From assembly GCA_036336695.1 (NCBI GenBank), contig JAYZFQ010000128.1:1-64000 (forward strand): a stretch of DNA of 64,000 nucleotides, in the 5' to 3' direction. Positions 16,654-26,085 of this stretch are shown here, in pieces. The notes below the pieces were generated by a model. It had not been told where the DNA came from. It made no database searches and saw nothing but the letters and a program-made list of their open reading frames with translations. The translations under genes and the position numbers were made by a program. Position 1 is the stretch's first letter. The number at the start of each line of letters is the position of its first letter. The stretch is from GCA-2729515 sp036336695. GTDB taxonomy: Bacteria > Myxococcota_A > UBA9160 > SMWR01.

Positions 16654-19600
16654 GAGGATTTGCCTCGGAGCGCCCAGAGTGCGTGGGCGGCCCGCTCGGC
16701 GCCCTCTTTGCCCGCGTCGGCCTTGGCCCAGCGCCAGATCCGGTCCCGCGCACCCGCGTCGCCGTGGAGACACGCCTCGCGCACCTCGCAGCGTCCGCAA
16801 TCGCGCGCGCCGTTCGAATCTTCCGCGTCGGGGAGCCGCGGGAAGAAGCTCCCGGCATCGAGCGCAGACAGGGCGACGCCAACCGTTTCCGCGAAGAGCC
16901 CCAGGAGTTCGCGGTCGGCGGCGGTGACCGAGACGACCGCGCTCTCGTCCGCCTCGGCGGCCAGGTAGAGGTAGCGCCCCTCCCCTCCCGTCGCGCCGGC
17001 GTAGGCGGCCGCCTGGAGCCTCTCTCCCCGCTCGATGGCACCGCCAAGCTTCTTTTGTTGCTGGACCCGGCCGGCCTTGTAATCGATGAGCCGCAGGCCG
17101 TCCGCACACGAGTCGGCCCGGTCCGCGCGGAAGCGAACCGGGCGCGAAGACCCGTCCGCGGTTGCCACCTCGACCGCGGCTTCCAGTTCCGCACCGATGC
17201 AGACCCGGTCGTTGGCGCCGTCGGGCCAGTCGTAGCGCCGCGCAGCGTTGACGAGGGGCCGGGCCAGTTCGACGATCACGCGCGAAAGACTGGGTGGGCC
17301 GAGCACCCCGCTGCGAACGCACTCGTCCGCCGCCTGGTGAAGCAGCGTTTCGAGAACCTCGGAGGCCGGCCAGGGCACGGCACCCGGCGCGGCATCGAGG
17401 GACCGCGCTCCTTCTGGCAGCGCCGCCTTCACGACTGCTTCGAGTACCCCGTGCACGACTTCGCCGACGACGCGAGAACCGATTTCCGGCAGGGCGTCCA
17501 GGGCATCCGGCGGTGGGGCGATTCCGAGGACCCGCTCGACGAAGTACTGCCACGGGCACCCCGCCAGGCGTTCGACATGGGTCACGTAGACCGGGTTGGC
17601 GCGCACGTCCGATGCCAGCCGCTGCGGGCCGACGAAACCGAAATAGGGACCGAGTTCCATGGAACCCGGTGCATTGGCCGTTTCCGCCAGCACCGCGACG
17701 CGGCCCGCGGCGACATCGCCGGGAGCGACCCCGGAATCGGGCCGTTCCGCCGCCGCGAGTTGCAGGAGTTCGCGAAAGCGCGCCGGCGCTCCGTAGAGCC
17801 CTTCGGCAAGCGCGGCTTCCCAGGCCGTTTGCGGCCGATCCGCGCTGCGCTCGGGCGGCGCCTGCAGGCCGGGCACCTCGGCGACCGGCAGCGCGACCTC
17901 CGAACCACTGAGTCGTTCCAGGAAGGGCGACGGCGCTCGGGTCCTGGCGTCATCGCCCGCCACCTGCCAGCTCAGCGTCACGACGCGCGCGGCCGCCGTC
18001 AGCTGGGCGAAGAGATACCGCTCCTCCTCGTGGCCGCGCGCCTTGACCGGAATTTCCGGCAGGACGGCTTCGAGCGGACGCCGCACCGCGTCGGGAAGCA
18101 GCGGGTCCTCGAGAACCGGGCGCGGGAAGACATCGCGGTTGACGCCGAGAACGAAGAGTTGGTCGAATGTCTGTCCGCGCGCCTCGACCACGCTCAACAC
18201 GCGGACGCCCCCGCCCGCGCCGCCCAGCGTCTCGGCTCCCGCGTCGCGCAGGGCAGTGCGCACGAGCATCGAGAACTCGTCGAAGCTGAGCGGGAGATCC
18301 GGAAGTTGTGCGGCCAGGCCGGCCACCGCGGCTTCGAGGGCGTCCCGCTCGAACCCCGCCCGCCAGCCGAGGTCGCCGACGGCGAGGTCGCGCAGTTCGT
18401 CGAGGTGGCGCGAGAGCGGCGCCGTGGCGGGCCAGCCCAGGAGCCGCCGATGGGCCCGGCCGGCGCGTGCCACGGCCGCCCGAAGCCGGCGACCGGACAA
18501 CCGGCGGCGCAGCACGCGAGCCCCGACTTCCCCGTCCCCGCGCTGCGCGTCGACCGCCAGGCCCACCCGGGCCGGGAGGGCATAACTGCCCGAGCCTTCC
18601 CCGACGTATTCCGCCGGGTCGAGCCCCGCAACCTGGCCGAGACGCGCGGCGCCCAGGGCGCGGAAACCGAGGCGCAGATCGGCGCGGACCCCGGGACCGA
18701 GGCGCGGCAGCGTATCGAGCCACCGGTCCGCCGGGGCGGCGTCTCGTCCGGCCAGGAGATCGAATAAGGCGTGAATTCGGCGCGCGCGACCGCCCGCCGG
18801 CCCGAGTTGTCCACGGGCCGAGAATGGAATGCCGAGGCGCGTGAAATGCGTGCGCAGGGACACCGCGTAGGGAGCCAGCTGGCGTGCGACGACGGCAATT
18901 TCCTCGGGAATGGCTCCGGCTTCCAATGCGGCGTGGATGCGGTCCGCCACGCCCCGCACCTCGGCTTCCGTACCGGCCGCACGCAGACTCCGCAGCTCGG
19001 GCTCCCCGCGCCCCGCCCGTTGCACCGGCCCCGCCCACGCGACGCCGAGACGGCGGACGAGGCGATCCGCGAACACCGCGCCGAGATCGTTTCGCTCGGG
19101 GCGCGCCGGGTCGGGGGGAAGATCGACGATCGCCCGAGCGCCGCAGTGGGCGACCAGCGCGGCCAGGAGTTCACTCGCAGCGCCCGTGGCGTCGGCGAAG
19201 CCATGGACCCAGATGCCCCGCGCCGACAAAAGCGCCGGGCGCTCCCCGAGCAACTCGGCCGCACGGGCCAGCCGCGCGCCCGGACGCCCGATGCCGAGTT
19301 CGGCCAAAGCGCCGGCCGTCCCGGCCGCCGCTGCGACCACCGCGCTGGCGCAGCCGTGGGCCGAACCGGAAAGGCCCGCTTCGGCGAGGGCCTGTTCCAT
19401 GGCATCGAGGTGGGCCGGGATGGACGGGTCGAAGCCCGCGTCGAGGAGGTCCGCGACCGCGGCGGCCACGGCGCCATAGCCGTCGTCGAGCGCGTCCAAC
19501 AACTCGCGCAGCTGCGGCTGTTCCCGCGCCGCGCGACGCACCAGGACCGGAAACAGCGCGTCGGCGCGGCGGGGCGGCTCGCCGGCTCGGTCCAGGCTTT

Positions 19601-19853
19601 CGAGGGCCAGACCGTGGAGCGTCTGGAACATGAAGCCGGCCACGGGATGCCCGCACCGCGCGGCGAAGCGCGCCGCCACGTGTTCGCGGAGGCTGGAGGA
19701 GGGAACCACGACCCGCACCGGTCGTGCCAGGAGCTCGGGATCGGCCCTGCCCTCGGCCTCCAACGCAACCAGCGCACCGAGCAGCGCCTCCTCGGCGGCA
19801 CGCGGTCCACTCGCCAGCATCACCGGTCCGGCAGCCGGACTCTGCTCGCCCAC
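16650..19853 (-). CDS. addB: AddB-type nuclease subunit with predicted 4Fe-4S cluster
   Basis: A 1067-residue partner of AddA. The N-terminal half is an inactivated helicase-like fold with no Walker A, as in alphaproteobacterial AddB. The C-terminal nuclease has the LIDYKAGRVQ motif (Asp and Lys of PD-(D/E)XK). Four Cys expected to hold an iron-sulfur cluster are present: one in LAGCPWQYF ahead of the nuclease and CGRCEVREAC (Cx2Cx5C) after it, the same spacing known in B. subtilis AddB. It therefore can cut the complementary strand during end resection. First gene of the addBA operon; TAAGCT at 19907-19902 is a possible -10 about 50 bases upstream. Confidence 0.9.
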   Translation of the reverse strand: MGEQSPAAGPVMLASGPRAAEEALLGALVALEAEGRADPELLARPVRVVVPSSSLREHVAARFAARCGHPVAGFMFQTLHGLALESLDRAGEPPRRADALFPVLVRRAAREQPQLRELLDALDDGYGAVAAAVADLLDAGFDPSIPAHLDAMEQALAEAGLSGSAHGCASAVVAAAAGTAGALAELGIGRPGARLARAAELLGERPALLSARGIWVHGFADATGAASELLAALVAHCGARAIVDLPPDPARPERNDLGAVFADRLVRRLGVAWAGPVQRAGRGEPELRSLRAAGTEAEVRGVADRIHAALEAGAIPEEIAVVARQLAPYAVSLRTHFTRLGIPFSARGQLGPAGGRARRIHALFDLLAGRDAAPADRWLDTLPRLGPGVRADLRLGFRALGAARLGQVAGLDPAEYVGEGSGSYALPARVGLAVDAQRGDGEVGARVLRRRLSGRRLRAAVARAGRAHRRLLGWPATAPLSRHLDELRDLAVGDLGWRAGFERDALEAAVAGLAAQLPDLPLSFDEFSMLVRTALRDAGAETLGGAGGGVRVLSVVEARGQTFDQLFVLGVNRDVFPRPVLEDPLLPDAVRRPLEAVLPEIPVKARGHEEERYLFAQLTAAARVVTLSWQVAGDDARTRAPSPFLERLSGSEVALPVAEVPGLQAPPERSADRPQTAWEAALAEGLYGAPARFRELLQLAAAERPDSGVAPGDVAAGRVAVLAETANAPGSMELGPYFGFVGPQRLASDVRANPVYVTHVERLAGCPWQYFVERVLGIAPPPDALDALPEIGSRVVGEVVHGVLEAVVKAALPEGARSLDAAPGAVPWPASEVLETLLHQAADECVRSGVLGPPSLSRVIVELARPLVNAARRYDWPDGANDRVCIGAELEAAVEVATADGSSRPVRFRADRADSCADGLRLIDYKAGRVQQQKKLGGAIERGERLQAAAYAGATGGEGRYLYLAAEADESAVVSVTAADRELLGLFAETVGVALSALDAGSFFPRLPDAEDSNGARDCGRCEVREACLHGDAGARDRIWRWAKADAGKEGAERAAHALWALRGKSS

Positions 19854-19993
19854 GGTCGTTCCCCGCCCCCCCAGCCAGTCCTTTTTCCCTTGCGCCGCGA
19901 CAGCTTACCAGCGGCCGGCACGCCAGGGGGAACCTGCTCCAGGAACCGGTCAGGGTCGGTCACACCTCCCCGCGGGGCATTTTTAAACGAAAA

Positions 19994-20036
19994 TGACTTT
20001 GAATTTCAATTCCTCTCTCGTACACTGGCAAAGTCA
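19994..20036. promoter_or_regulatory. bfd promoter with two inverted repeats
   Basis: TTGAAT (19999-20004), 16-base spacer and TACACT (20021-20026) form a plausible sigma-70-type promoter. The -35 is part of the perfect palindrome TTGAA-T-TTCAA (19999-20009). A second perfect inverted repeat, TGACTTTG (19994-20001) and CAAAGTCA (20029-20036), brackets the promoter. The AT-rich island stands out in this GC-rich sequence and is a candidate operator for an iron-responsive regulator, though it does not match the Fur consensus well. Confidence 0.5.
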
Positions 20037-20051
20037 GCAGGAGGCGCAGCC

Positions 20052-20258
20052 ATGCTGGTTTGCCAGTGCAAGGGTGTTTCGGACCAGACCGTGCGAGAAG
20101 TCGTACGTGCTGGCGCACACTCTTGCCGCCAGGTCGCGCGCGCCTGCGGGGCGGGCCGCACCTGCGGCGGCTGTCAGCCCGCCGTCCGCCAGATCATCGA
20201 AGACGAATGCGATCCGGTCGCCCTGCGCGTCGAGAAGATCGTCGTCGCAGCGAGCTGA
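20052..20258 (+). CDS. bfd: Bacterioferritin-associated ferredoxin-like [2Fe-2S] protein
   Basis: A 68-residue BFD-like protein. It has the family's cysteine set: C-x-C in MLVCQCKGVSD near the N-terminus and C-x2-C in GRTCGGCQPAV about 30 residues later, binding a [2Fe-2S] cluster. In known systems Bfd docks on bacterioferritin and reduces the ferric core to release iron. AGGAGG precedes the ATG. bfr follows 113 bases downstream with its own AT-rich upstream element, so the two are probably co-regulated rather than strictly one transcript. Confidence 0.9.
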   Translation: MLVCQCKGVSDQTVREVVRAGAHSCRQVARACGAGRTCGGCQPAVRQIIEDECDPVALRVEKIVVAAS

Positions 20259-20294
20259 TCGCCGGCTGCACCCGCCTTCCGCGAACGAGACTTC

Positions 20295-20344
20295 GACATT
20301 CAATTTCGTTTCATTGGCCGCCTCTGCGCGCCTGCCGATACGCT
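20295..20344 (+). promoter_or_regulatory. Candidate bfr promoter and AT-rich operator
   Basis: TACGCT at 20339-20344 is a TAnnnT -10 candidate, with TTGGCC at 20314-20319 (19-base spacer) a weak -35. Directly upstream, 20301-20316 reads CAAT...ATTG with an AT-rich centre and shares the 7-mer TTCAATT with the element before bfd. Confidence 0.35.
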
Positions 20345-20371
20345 CCGGGTGACAACCGGGAGGAGACACAG

Positions 20372-20842
20372 ATGCGGGGAGATGCACAGATCATCGAAGC
20401 ACTCAACGACGTACTGACGGCCGAACTCACGGCGATCAACCAGTACTTCATCCATCACAAGATGTGCGCGAACTGGGGCTACGCGCGTCTGTCCAAGAAG
20501 AAGCGAGAAGAATCGATCGACGAGATGAAGGACGCCGACGCGGTGATCGAACGCATCCTCTACCTCGAGGGCGTGCCGAACATGCAGCGCATGAACCCGG
20601 TGCGCGTGGGCGAGAGCCCCATCGAACAGCACCAGCTGGACCTCGCCGCCGAGACCGACGCCATCCAGCGACTCAACACCGCAATCGCGCTCTGCCGGGA
20701 CCAGGGCGACAACGGCACCCGCGAGCTGCTCGAGGGGATCCTCGAGGGCGAGGAGGAGAGCGCCGACTGGCTCGAGGCCCAGCTGCACCTGGTGGACGAG
20801 GTCGGCAAGGAGAACTATCTCTCCGAGATGATCAACGAGTGA
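20372..20842 (+). CDS. bfr: Bacterioferritin with altered ferroxidase site
   Basis: A 156-residue ferritin-like protein that aligns with E. coli Bfr almost without gaps. Haem ligand M52 is present, as are ferroxidase Glu residues E18, E51, E94 and E127. The two His ligands are not: position 54 is Asp (EMKDAD instead of EMKHAD) and position 130 is Ser (EEESADWLE instead of EEGHIDWLE). It may be a haem-binding subunit with weak ferroxidase activity, comparable to the specialised subunits of hetero-oligomeric bacterioferritins. GGGAGGAG lies before the ATG. The TerB-like gene starts 8 bases after the stop, so the two are likely co-transcribed. Confidence 0.92.
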   Translation: MRGDAQIIEALNDVLTAELTAINQYFIHHKMCANWGYARLSKKKREESIDEMKDADAVIERILYLEGVPNMQRMNPVRVGESPIEQHQLDLAAETDAIQRLNTAIALCRDQGDNGTRELLEGILEGEEESADWLEAQLHLVDEVGKENYLSEMINE

Positions 20843-20849
20843 GGTAACC

Positions 20850-21424
20850 GTGTCTCCCGACGACCCCCGTGTGCTCCGGGACCGAGGAAAGGCCCTCGAG
20901 GACGAGTTCTTTCGCCGCCAGAGCGAGGATCATCGCGCCAAGCTCCGCGAACAGGAGACCCTCGGCCAGCGCCGAGAGGCGCTCAAACACGTGGCGGTCA
21001 TCACGGACGACGCCACGATCGACCGCATCCTCGACCTCGGGATCACCGCCGAGACCTGGGCCGCCGTTTCATTGGTTCCCCTGGTCGAGGTGGCCTGGGC
21101 CAACGGACAGGTCGAGGAGCAGGAACGCCGCTCGGTGCTGGCCGCCGCCGAAGCCAACGGCGTCACGCCGGGCAGTCCGAGCTACGCGTTGCTCGACAGC
21201 TGGCTCGCCCACCGCCCCGACGGGCGCTTGATGGGCACCTGGGCCGCCTACATCGCCATGCTGAGCGCCGAGCTCTCGCCCGCCGAGAAGCACGCGCTCC
21301 GCGACGAACTGATGAGCCGGGCGCGCCACGTCGCCGAGGCCGCCGGCGGGTTCCTCGGCCTGGGCAACAAGGTGTCGGCCGAGGAAAAGGTGATCCTCGA
21401 GGAGCTCGGGAAGGCCTTCGACGC

Positions 21425-21428
<4 letters not shown>
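20850..21428 (+). CDS. TerB-like helical protein, function unknown
   Basis: A 192-residue soluble, charged, helical protein with a GTG start; GAGG lies about 8 bases upstream. Residues 75-150 (LVPLVEVAWANGQVEEQERRSVLAAAEANG) resemble the TerB/DjlA-like fold, where acidic residues after 'A-x-G' can bind metal. The link to tellurite resistance is by fold only. Its position 7 bases after bfr suggests a role in iron or metal handling, but this is inference. The TAG stop shares the palindrome CTAG (21425-21428) with the stop of the convergent DUF362 gene. Confidence 0.65.
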
Positions 21429-22702
<1,274 letters not shown>

Positions 22703-22769
22703 GGGGTCTCCCGAACTCGATGGTCCAGAATAGGACACCGCGAGGGGGCCCTGGGGTCGGCGCCCGCAG

Positions 22770-23462
22770 CTACTCCACGGTCACCCGCGCGCTCTCGATG
22801 ACGAGCGACTCGGTCGGCCGACCGCTGCGCGTTCCCCGCGCCTCGAGTTCCTTCAAGGTGCCCTTGCCCTCGACCACCTCGCCGAACAGGGTGTGCTTGC
22901 CGTCCAGCCAGGGTGTCGCCACGAAGGTCAGGAAGAACTGGCTGCCGTCGGTTCCGGGACCGGCGTTGGCCATGCTCAACAGGCCTCCCTTGTCGTGCTT
23001 CGCGCTCGGGTCGAATTCACCCGCGTACTGGTAACCGGGCCCCCCCGTGCCGCGACCGAGGGGATCGCCGCCCTGGGCCATGAAGCCGGGAATCACGCGG
23101 TGAAACGCAATCCCATCGTAGAACCCGAGACGCGTCAGGTAGAGCGTGCTCGAGACGTGCATCGGCGCGACCTTGGGATCGAGCTTGATCTTCATCGCTC
23201 CCTTGTTGGTATCGAGATACCAGTAATAGGTCTTGTCCGCGTCGAAGGTCAGCTTGGGCGGCTTCGGGAGCCGGGTCTTCCAGCCCGGGGAAGACTTGTC
23301 GATGTCCTGCTCCGCGATGAATGCGTCGATGGCTTCGATGGCCACGTCTTTCTTCCCCTTGGTGGCCTGCGACGAGGCCTTGTCACTCGCAGCCGCCGGC
23401 ACCGCGAACACCGCGATGGCGGCCAGCGTGGAGAGTGTGGATGTGAGCGCGTGAAAAAGCAT
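22770..23462 (-). CDS. Secreted cyclophilin-type peptidyl-prolyl isomerase
   Basis: A 230-residue protein with a signal peptide (LTSTLSTLAAIAVFAVPAAAS, cut after about residue 25) and a cyclophilin domain from about residue 75: FHRVIPGFMAQGGDPLGRGTGGPGY, then SMANAGPGTDGSQFFLTF and TPWLDGKHTLFGEV. The catalytic Arg of FHRV and the substrate-binding FMAQGGD and QFF residues are intact, so it should catalyse proline isomerisation in the periplasm. A linker of about 50 charged residues separates signal and domain. ATG 23462 lies on a CATG shared with an unused ATG of the opposite strand. Confidence 0.88.
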   Translation of the reverse strand: MLFHALTSTLSTLAAIAVFAVPAAASDKASSQATKGKKDVAIEAIDAFIAEQDIDKSSPGWKTRLPKPPKLTFDADKTYYWYLDTNKGAMKIKLDPKVAPMHVSSTLYLTRLGFYDGIAFHRVIPGFMAQGGDPLGRGTGGPGYQYAGEFDPSAKHDKGGLLSMANAGPGTDGSQFFLTFVATPWLDGKHTLFGEVVEGKGTLKELEARGTRSGRPTESLVIESARVTVE

Positions 23463-23499
23463 GAAAATACCCGTGTGCGAAAATGAGGCCGAGAGACTA

Positions 23500-23955
23500 A
23501 TGCAGGCCACGTATTTTGCCTATGGCTCCAACCTGCTCACGAGCCGTCTGCAGGGTCGGGTCCCGTCGGCCCGGCCCGACGGCCCGGCCCGGCTCGGAGA
23601 CCACCGGCTCACCACGGACAAGCGCGGGCGGGACGGCACCGGCAAGGCCAACCTCCGGCACGCACCGGGGCAGTTCGTCTGGGGTGTGCTCTGGTCTCTT
23701 GACCGTGAAGACTGGGCGCGACTCGATGCCGTGGAAGGCGACTACCGGCGTATCGCGGTTTGCGTGGAGAACGCAGCGGGAGAACGGGTCCAGACGCAAA
23801 CCTACCGCTCCGACCGGCTCACGGACGATCCGGTCCTCGCCCCGGCGTACAAGCGCTGCATGGTCGACGGCGCCCGGGAACACGGCCTGCCGGAAGCCTG
23901 GGTCCGCCTCCTCGAGGCGCTTCCCGAGCGGCAGCGTGACACGCCGGCTTCCTGA
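23500..23955 (+). CDS. AIG2-like gamma-glutamylcyclotransferase
   Basis: A 151-residue protein of the gamma-glutamylcyclotransferase superfamily. It opens with FAYGSNL (residues 6-12, the substrate-binding loop), and E79 in DAVEGDYRR is at the position of the catalytic Glu. It would release 5-oxoproline from gamma-glutamyl amines or peptides. An upstream in-frame ATG at 23461 exists, but the domain begins at 23500. The gene diverges from the cyclophilin gene with only 37 bases between. A second, unrelated-type family member (ChaC-like) is at 34547. Confidence 0.8.
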   Translation: MQATYFAYGSNLLTSRLQGRVPSARPDGPARLGDHRLTTDKRGRDGTGKANLRHAPGQFVWGVLWSLDREDWARLDAVEGDYRRIAVCVENAAGERVQTQTYRSDRLTDDPVLAPAYKRCMVDGAREHGLPEAWVRLLEALPERQRDTPAS

Positions 23956-24015
23956 GCCGGCGGGACGCGCCATCCCCGGCCAAACGAGGTTTGCGGCTGC
24001 GACAAATATTGCTGC

Positions 24016-24038
24016 CCGGGCGCCGCGCCGGCGCCCGG
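24016..24038. terminator. Candidate bidirectional hairpin terminator
   Basis: CCGGGCGCC (24016-24024) and GGCGCCCGG (24030-24038) form a perfect 9-bp GC stem with a 5-base loop between two convergent genes. On the minus strand it is followed by AGCAATATTTG, the only AT-rich run nearby; there is no long U tract. Confidence 0.55.
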
Positions 24039-24045
24039 CCTGGAC

Positions 24046-25200
24046 TCAGGGCGAGAGACGACGCGCGAGCGCCTCGGCGGCGCGCGCGACGTCGGCGGGC
24101 GGCGCCGCGGTGAAACACAGCCGCACCCAGTCCGCGTAGTCGCGACCGCAGGACGGACCGGGCGCGAGCGCAACGCCATCCTCGACGCAATCCGCGAGAA
24201 AACCCCAGATCCCCCGGGCGTCGAGCCGCGCCCCGACGTCGAGGAACAGGAAGGTCCCGCCCTCCGGCGCCGGCAGGCCGAGCGCGGCGGCGGTCGCGTC
24301 TCCCACCGCGCGGTACGTCTCCCGCGCTTCGGCCAGCCAGCTCGCACCGTCGCGCAACGCGCGGAGCGCAGCGAGTTGCCCCGCGGTGGGCGCGGCGTAG
24401 AAGGTATGGGTCGACACCTTGCGCGCTCCGGCCACGGCCTCGGCCGGGCCCACCAGGTATCCCACCCGGTTCCCGGCCATCCCGTAGGCCTTGGAGAAGG
24501 AGAACACCGTGAGCGAGCGCTCCGGTGCCGCGGTGGCGATCGAGAAGTGCTCCCCGCGGTAGACCACTTCTTCGTACACCTCGTCGGACACGAGCCACAG
24601 GTTCTCCTCCCGGGCCAGTTCCGCGAGGGCCTCGAGCCAGGCCCGGGGCAGGACACGGCCCGTCGGGTTCGACGGACTCGATACGTAGAGCGCCACGCTC
24701 CGCTCGGTCAGGCGAGCGCGCACCGCCGCGACGACCGACTCCACGGAATCGACGCGGTCGTAGAAGGGAACCTCGACCGGCACCGCGCGAAAGGCCTGGA
24801 CGATGCCCCGGATGAGCGGCCAGAACGGCGCGAGGATGAGCACCTCTTCCCCGGGCGCAGCGAGCATGCCGACAGCCGAACCGAGGGCGCCCGTGGCCCC
24901 GGCGGCGACCAGCACCTGGTCCCGTTCGCAGGCGATTGCGTTCTTCCCCCGCACCTTGTCGACGATGGCATCGATCAACGGCGGCAAGCCCTGGGTCTCG
25001 CTGTAGCGATGCATCCCCGGGTGCTCGGCAACCCGCAACGATTCCATGCGCCCCCCCTCGAACGGCTCCAACCAGGTGTCCCCGACATGCAACGGAACGA
25101 TGTCCCGCGACCCGGACTCGAGTTGCCGCTGAACCGGCGAGAACACCGCACCGGGCATTTCGGCAACCGCAGGCGCACACTCGGGCGGGCGCGGGGACAT
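24046..25200 (-). CDS. PLP-dependent class I/II aminotransferase
   Basis: A 384-residue fold-type I aminotransferase. Family marks: SETQGLPPLIDAI, VAAGATGALGSAV, SSPSNPTGRVLP, LVSDEVYEEVVY and FSFSKAYGMAGNRVGYL, where the Lys binds pyridoxal phosphate. A C-terminal Arg in WVRLCF binds the substrate carboxylate. Substrate is not deducible; aspartate/aromatic or methionine-type is possible. The ATG (25200-25198) overlaps by one base the TGA (25202-25200) of the upstream epimerase-like gene, so translation is coupled. It ends next to the hairpin at 24016. Confidence 0.85.
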   Translation of the reverse strand: MSPRPPECAPAVAEMPGAVFSPVQRQLESGSRDIVPLHVGDTWLEPFEGGRMESLRVAEHPGMHRYSETQGLPPLIDAIVDKVRGKNAIACERDQVLVAAGATGALGSAVGMLAAPGEEVLILAPFWPLIRGIVQAFRAVPVEVPFYDRVDSVESVVAAVRARLTERSVALYVSSPSNPTGRVLPRAWLEALAELAREENLWLVSDEVYEEVVYRGEHFSIATAAPERSLTVFSFSKAYGMAGNRVGYLVGPAEAVAGARKVSTHTFYAAPTAGQLAALRALRDGASWLAEARETYRAVGDATAAALGLPAPEGGTFLFLDVGARLDARGIWGFLADCVEDGVALAPGPSCGRDYADWVRLCFTAAPPADVARAAEALARRLSP

Positions 25201-26039
25201 CAGGCTTCCTCGGAGAGCACGCTCTGGTAGCCCTCGCGAAACGTCGGATAACGGAACTCGAAGCCAGTGGCCACGAGGCGCGCACTGCTGCAGCGTTTGC
25301 TCCCCCGCCGCGCCGGGCCGTCGTCCGGTACCGCTCGCCGCGGTGTCGGTGCCCCCAGGGCACCCGCCAGCCAGTTCTGGACCACGTCTTCCGCCGCGGG
25401 CTCGGTGTCCACCGCGACGTAGCAGTCGTCGACGTCTTCCCGGGCGATCAGGTGCGCGATGGCGCCGACGCAGTCGTCTCGATGGATGCGGTTGGTGTAG
25501 TGGCCGGGCCGATAGCTCGCGGCACCGGTGCGCACCCGCTCCACCAGGCCGGTCCGACGCGGACCGTAGATCCCGCCGAATCGCAACGCGGTCGTGGGAA
25601 ACGGAGCACGCGCCAGGCAGGCTTCTCCTTCGAGCAAACGCTTGCCCGAGAAGTGCGTGGGCTCCGTGACCGACGCTTCGTCCACCCACTCTCCACGACG
25701 TTGCCCATATACCGCCGTGCTCGAGGCGAAGAAGACGCGACGGGGGCGCTCACCCGTCTCTCCCAGCGCCGCCAACAGATTCGACAGGCCGTCCACGTAG
25801 GCAGCCCGGTAGAACGCGTCGTCGGAACCTCGCGGCGAAACCAGGTACACGACGAAATCCAGAACGCCGGGCAGACGCCGCAGCTCCGCGGGCACGCCGA
25901 GATCCGCTTCGACCGGCTGCACACCTGCCGGGACCGCGGCAAAACTGCGCCGCAGTCCCCAGACCTCGTGACCGTCGGCCGCGAGCCGTTCACCCAGCGC
26001 GCTTCCGACGTAACCACATCCGGCGATGAGCGTGCGCAC
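25200..26039 (-). CDS. Extended-SDR NAD-dependent epimerase/dehydratase-like protein
   Basis: A 279-residue Rossmann protein: LIAGCGYVGSALGERL at the N-terminus (GxGxxG-type nucleotide motif), ASSTAVYG, and LRFGGIYGPRR. The usual YxxxK is not obvious; the corresponding region reads THFSGKRLLEGE, so the catalytic Tyr may be replaced, as in YeeZ-like proteins. The start GTG 26039 has GGGAGGG about 6 bases upstream; a longer frame to 26150 would overlap the divergent amidotransferase gene and is not used. It is coupled to the aminotransferase. Confidence 0.78.
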   Translation of the reverse strand: MRTLIAGCGYVGSALGERLAADGHEVWGLRRSFAAVPAGVQPVEADLGVPAELRRLPGVLDFVVYLVSPRGSDDAFYRAAYVDGLSNLLAALGETGERPRRVFFASSTAVYGQRRGEWVDEASVTEPTHFSGKRLLEGEACLARAPFPTTALRFGGIYGPRRTGLVERVRTGAASYRPGHYTNRIHRDDCVGAIAHLIAREDVDDCYVAVDTEPAAEDVVQNWLAGALGAPTPRRAVPDDGPARRGSKRCSSARLVATGFEFRYPTFREGYQSVLSEEA

Positions 26040-26072
26040 CCGACCCTCCCATCGGCGAAGACGGGGGGAGGG

Positions 26073-26078
26073 TATACT
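26073..26078 (+). promoter_or_regulatory. Candidate -10 hexamer TATACT, probable leaderless start
   Basis: TATACT ends 7 bases before the ATG at 26086, so transcription would begin at or next to the start codon. The GTATAC core is palindromic and lies between two divergent starts. A GGGGGGAGGG run is 13 or more bases from the ATG, too far for a usual ribosome site. Confidence 0.45.
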
Positions 26079-26085
26079 GGCCGCA

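Noticed and set aside
11674..16968. A 1764-residue open frame on the + strand opposite the aldehyde dehydrogenase and addA
   Set aside because: It is antisense to two well-supported genes with full motif sets; its translation is Arg/Pro/Gly-rich with no domain. High GC makes long antisense frames common.
20043..20060. Fur box before bfd
   Set aside because: The AT-rich palindromes fit the 19-bp Fur consensus poorly, so I list them as an unassigned operator.
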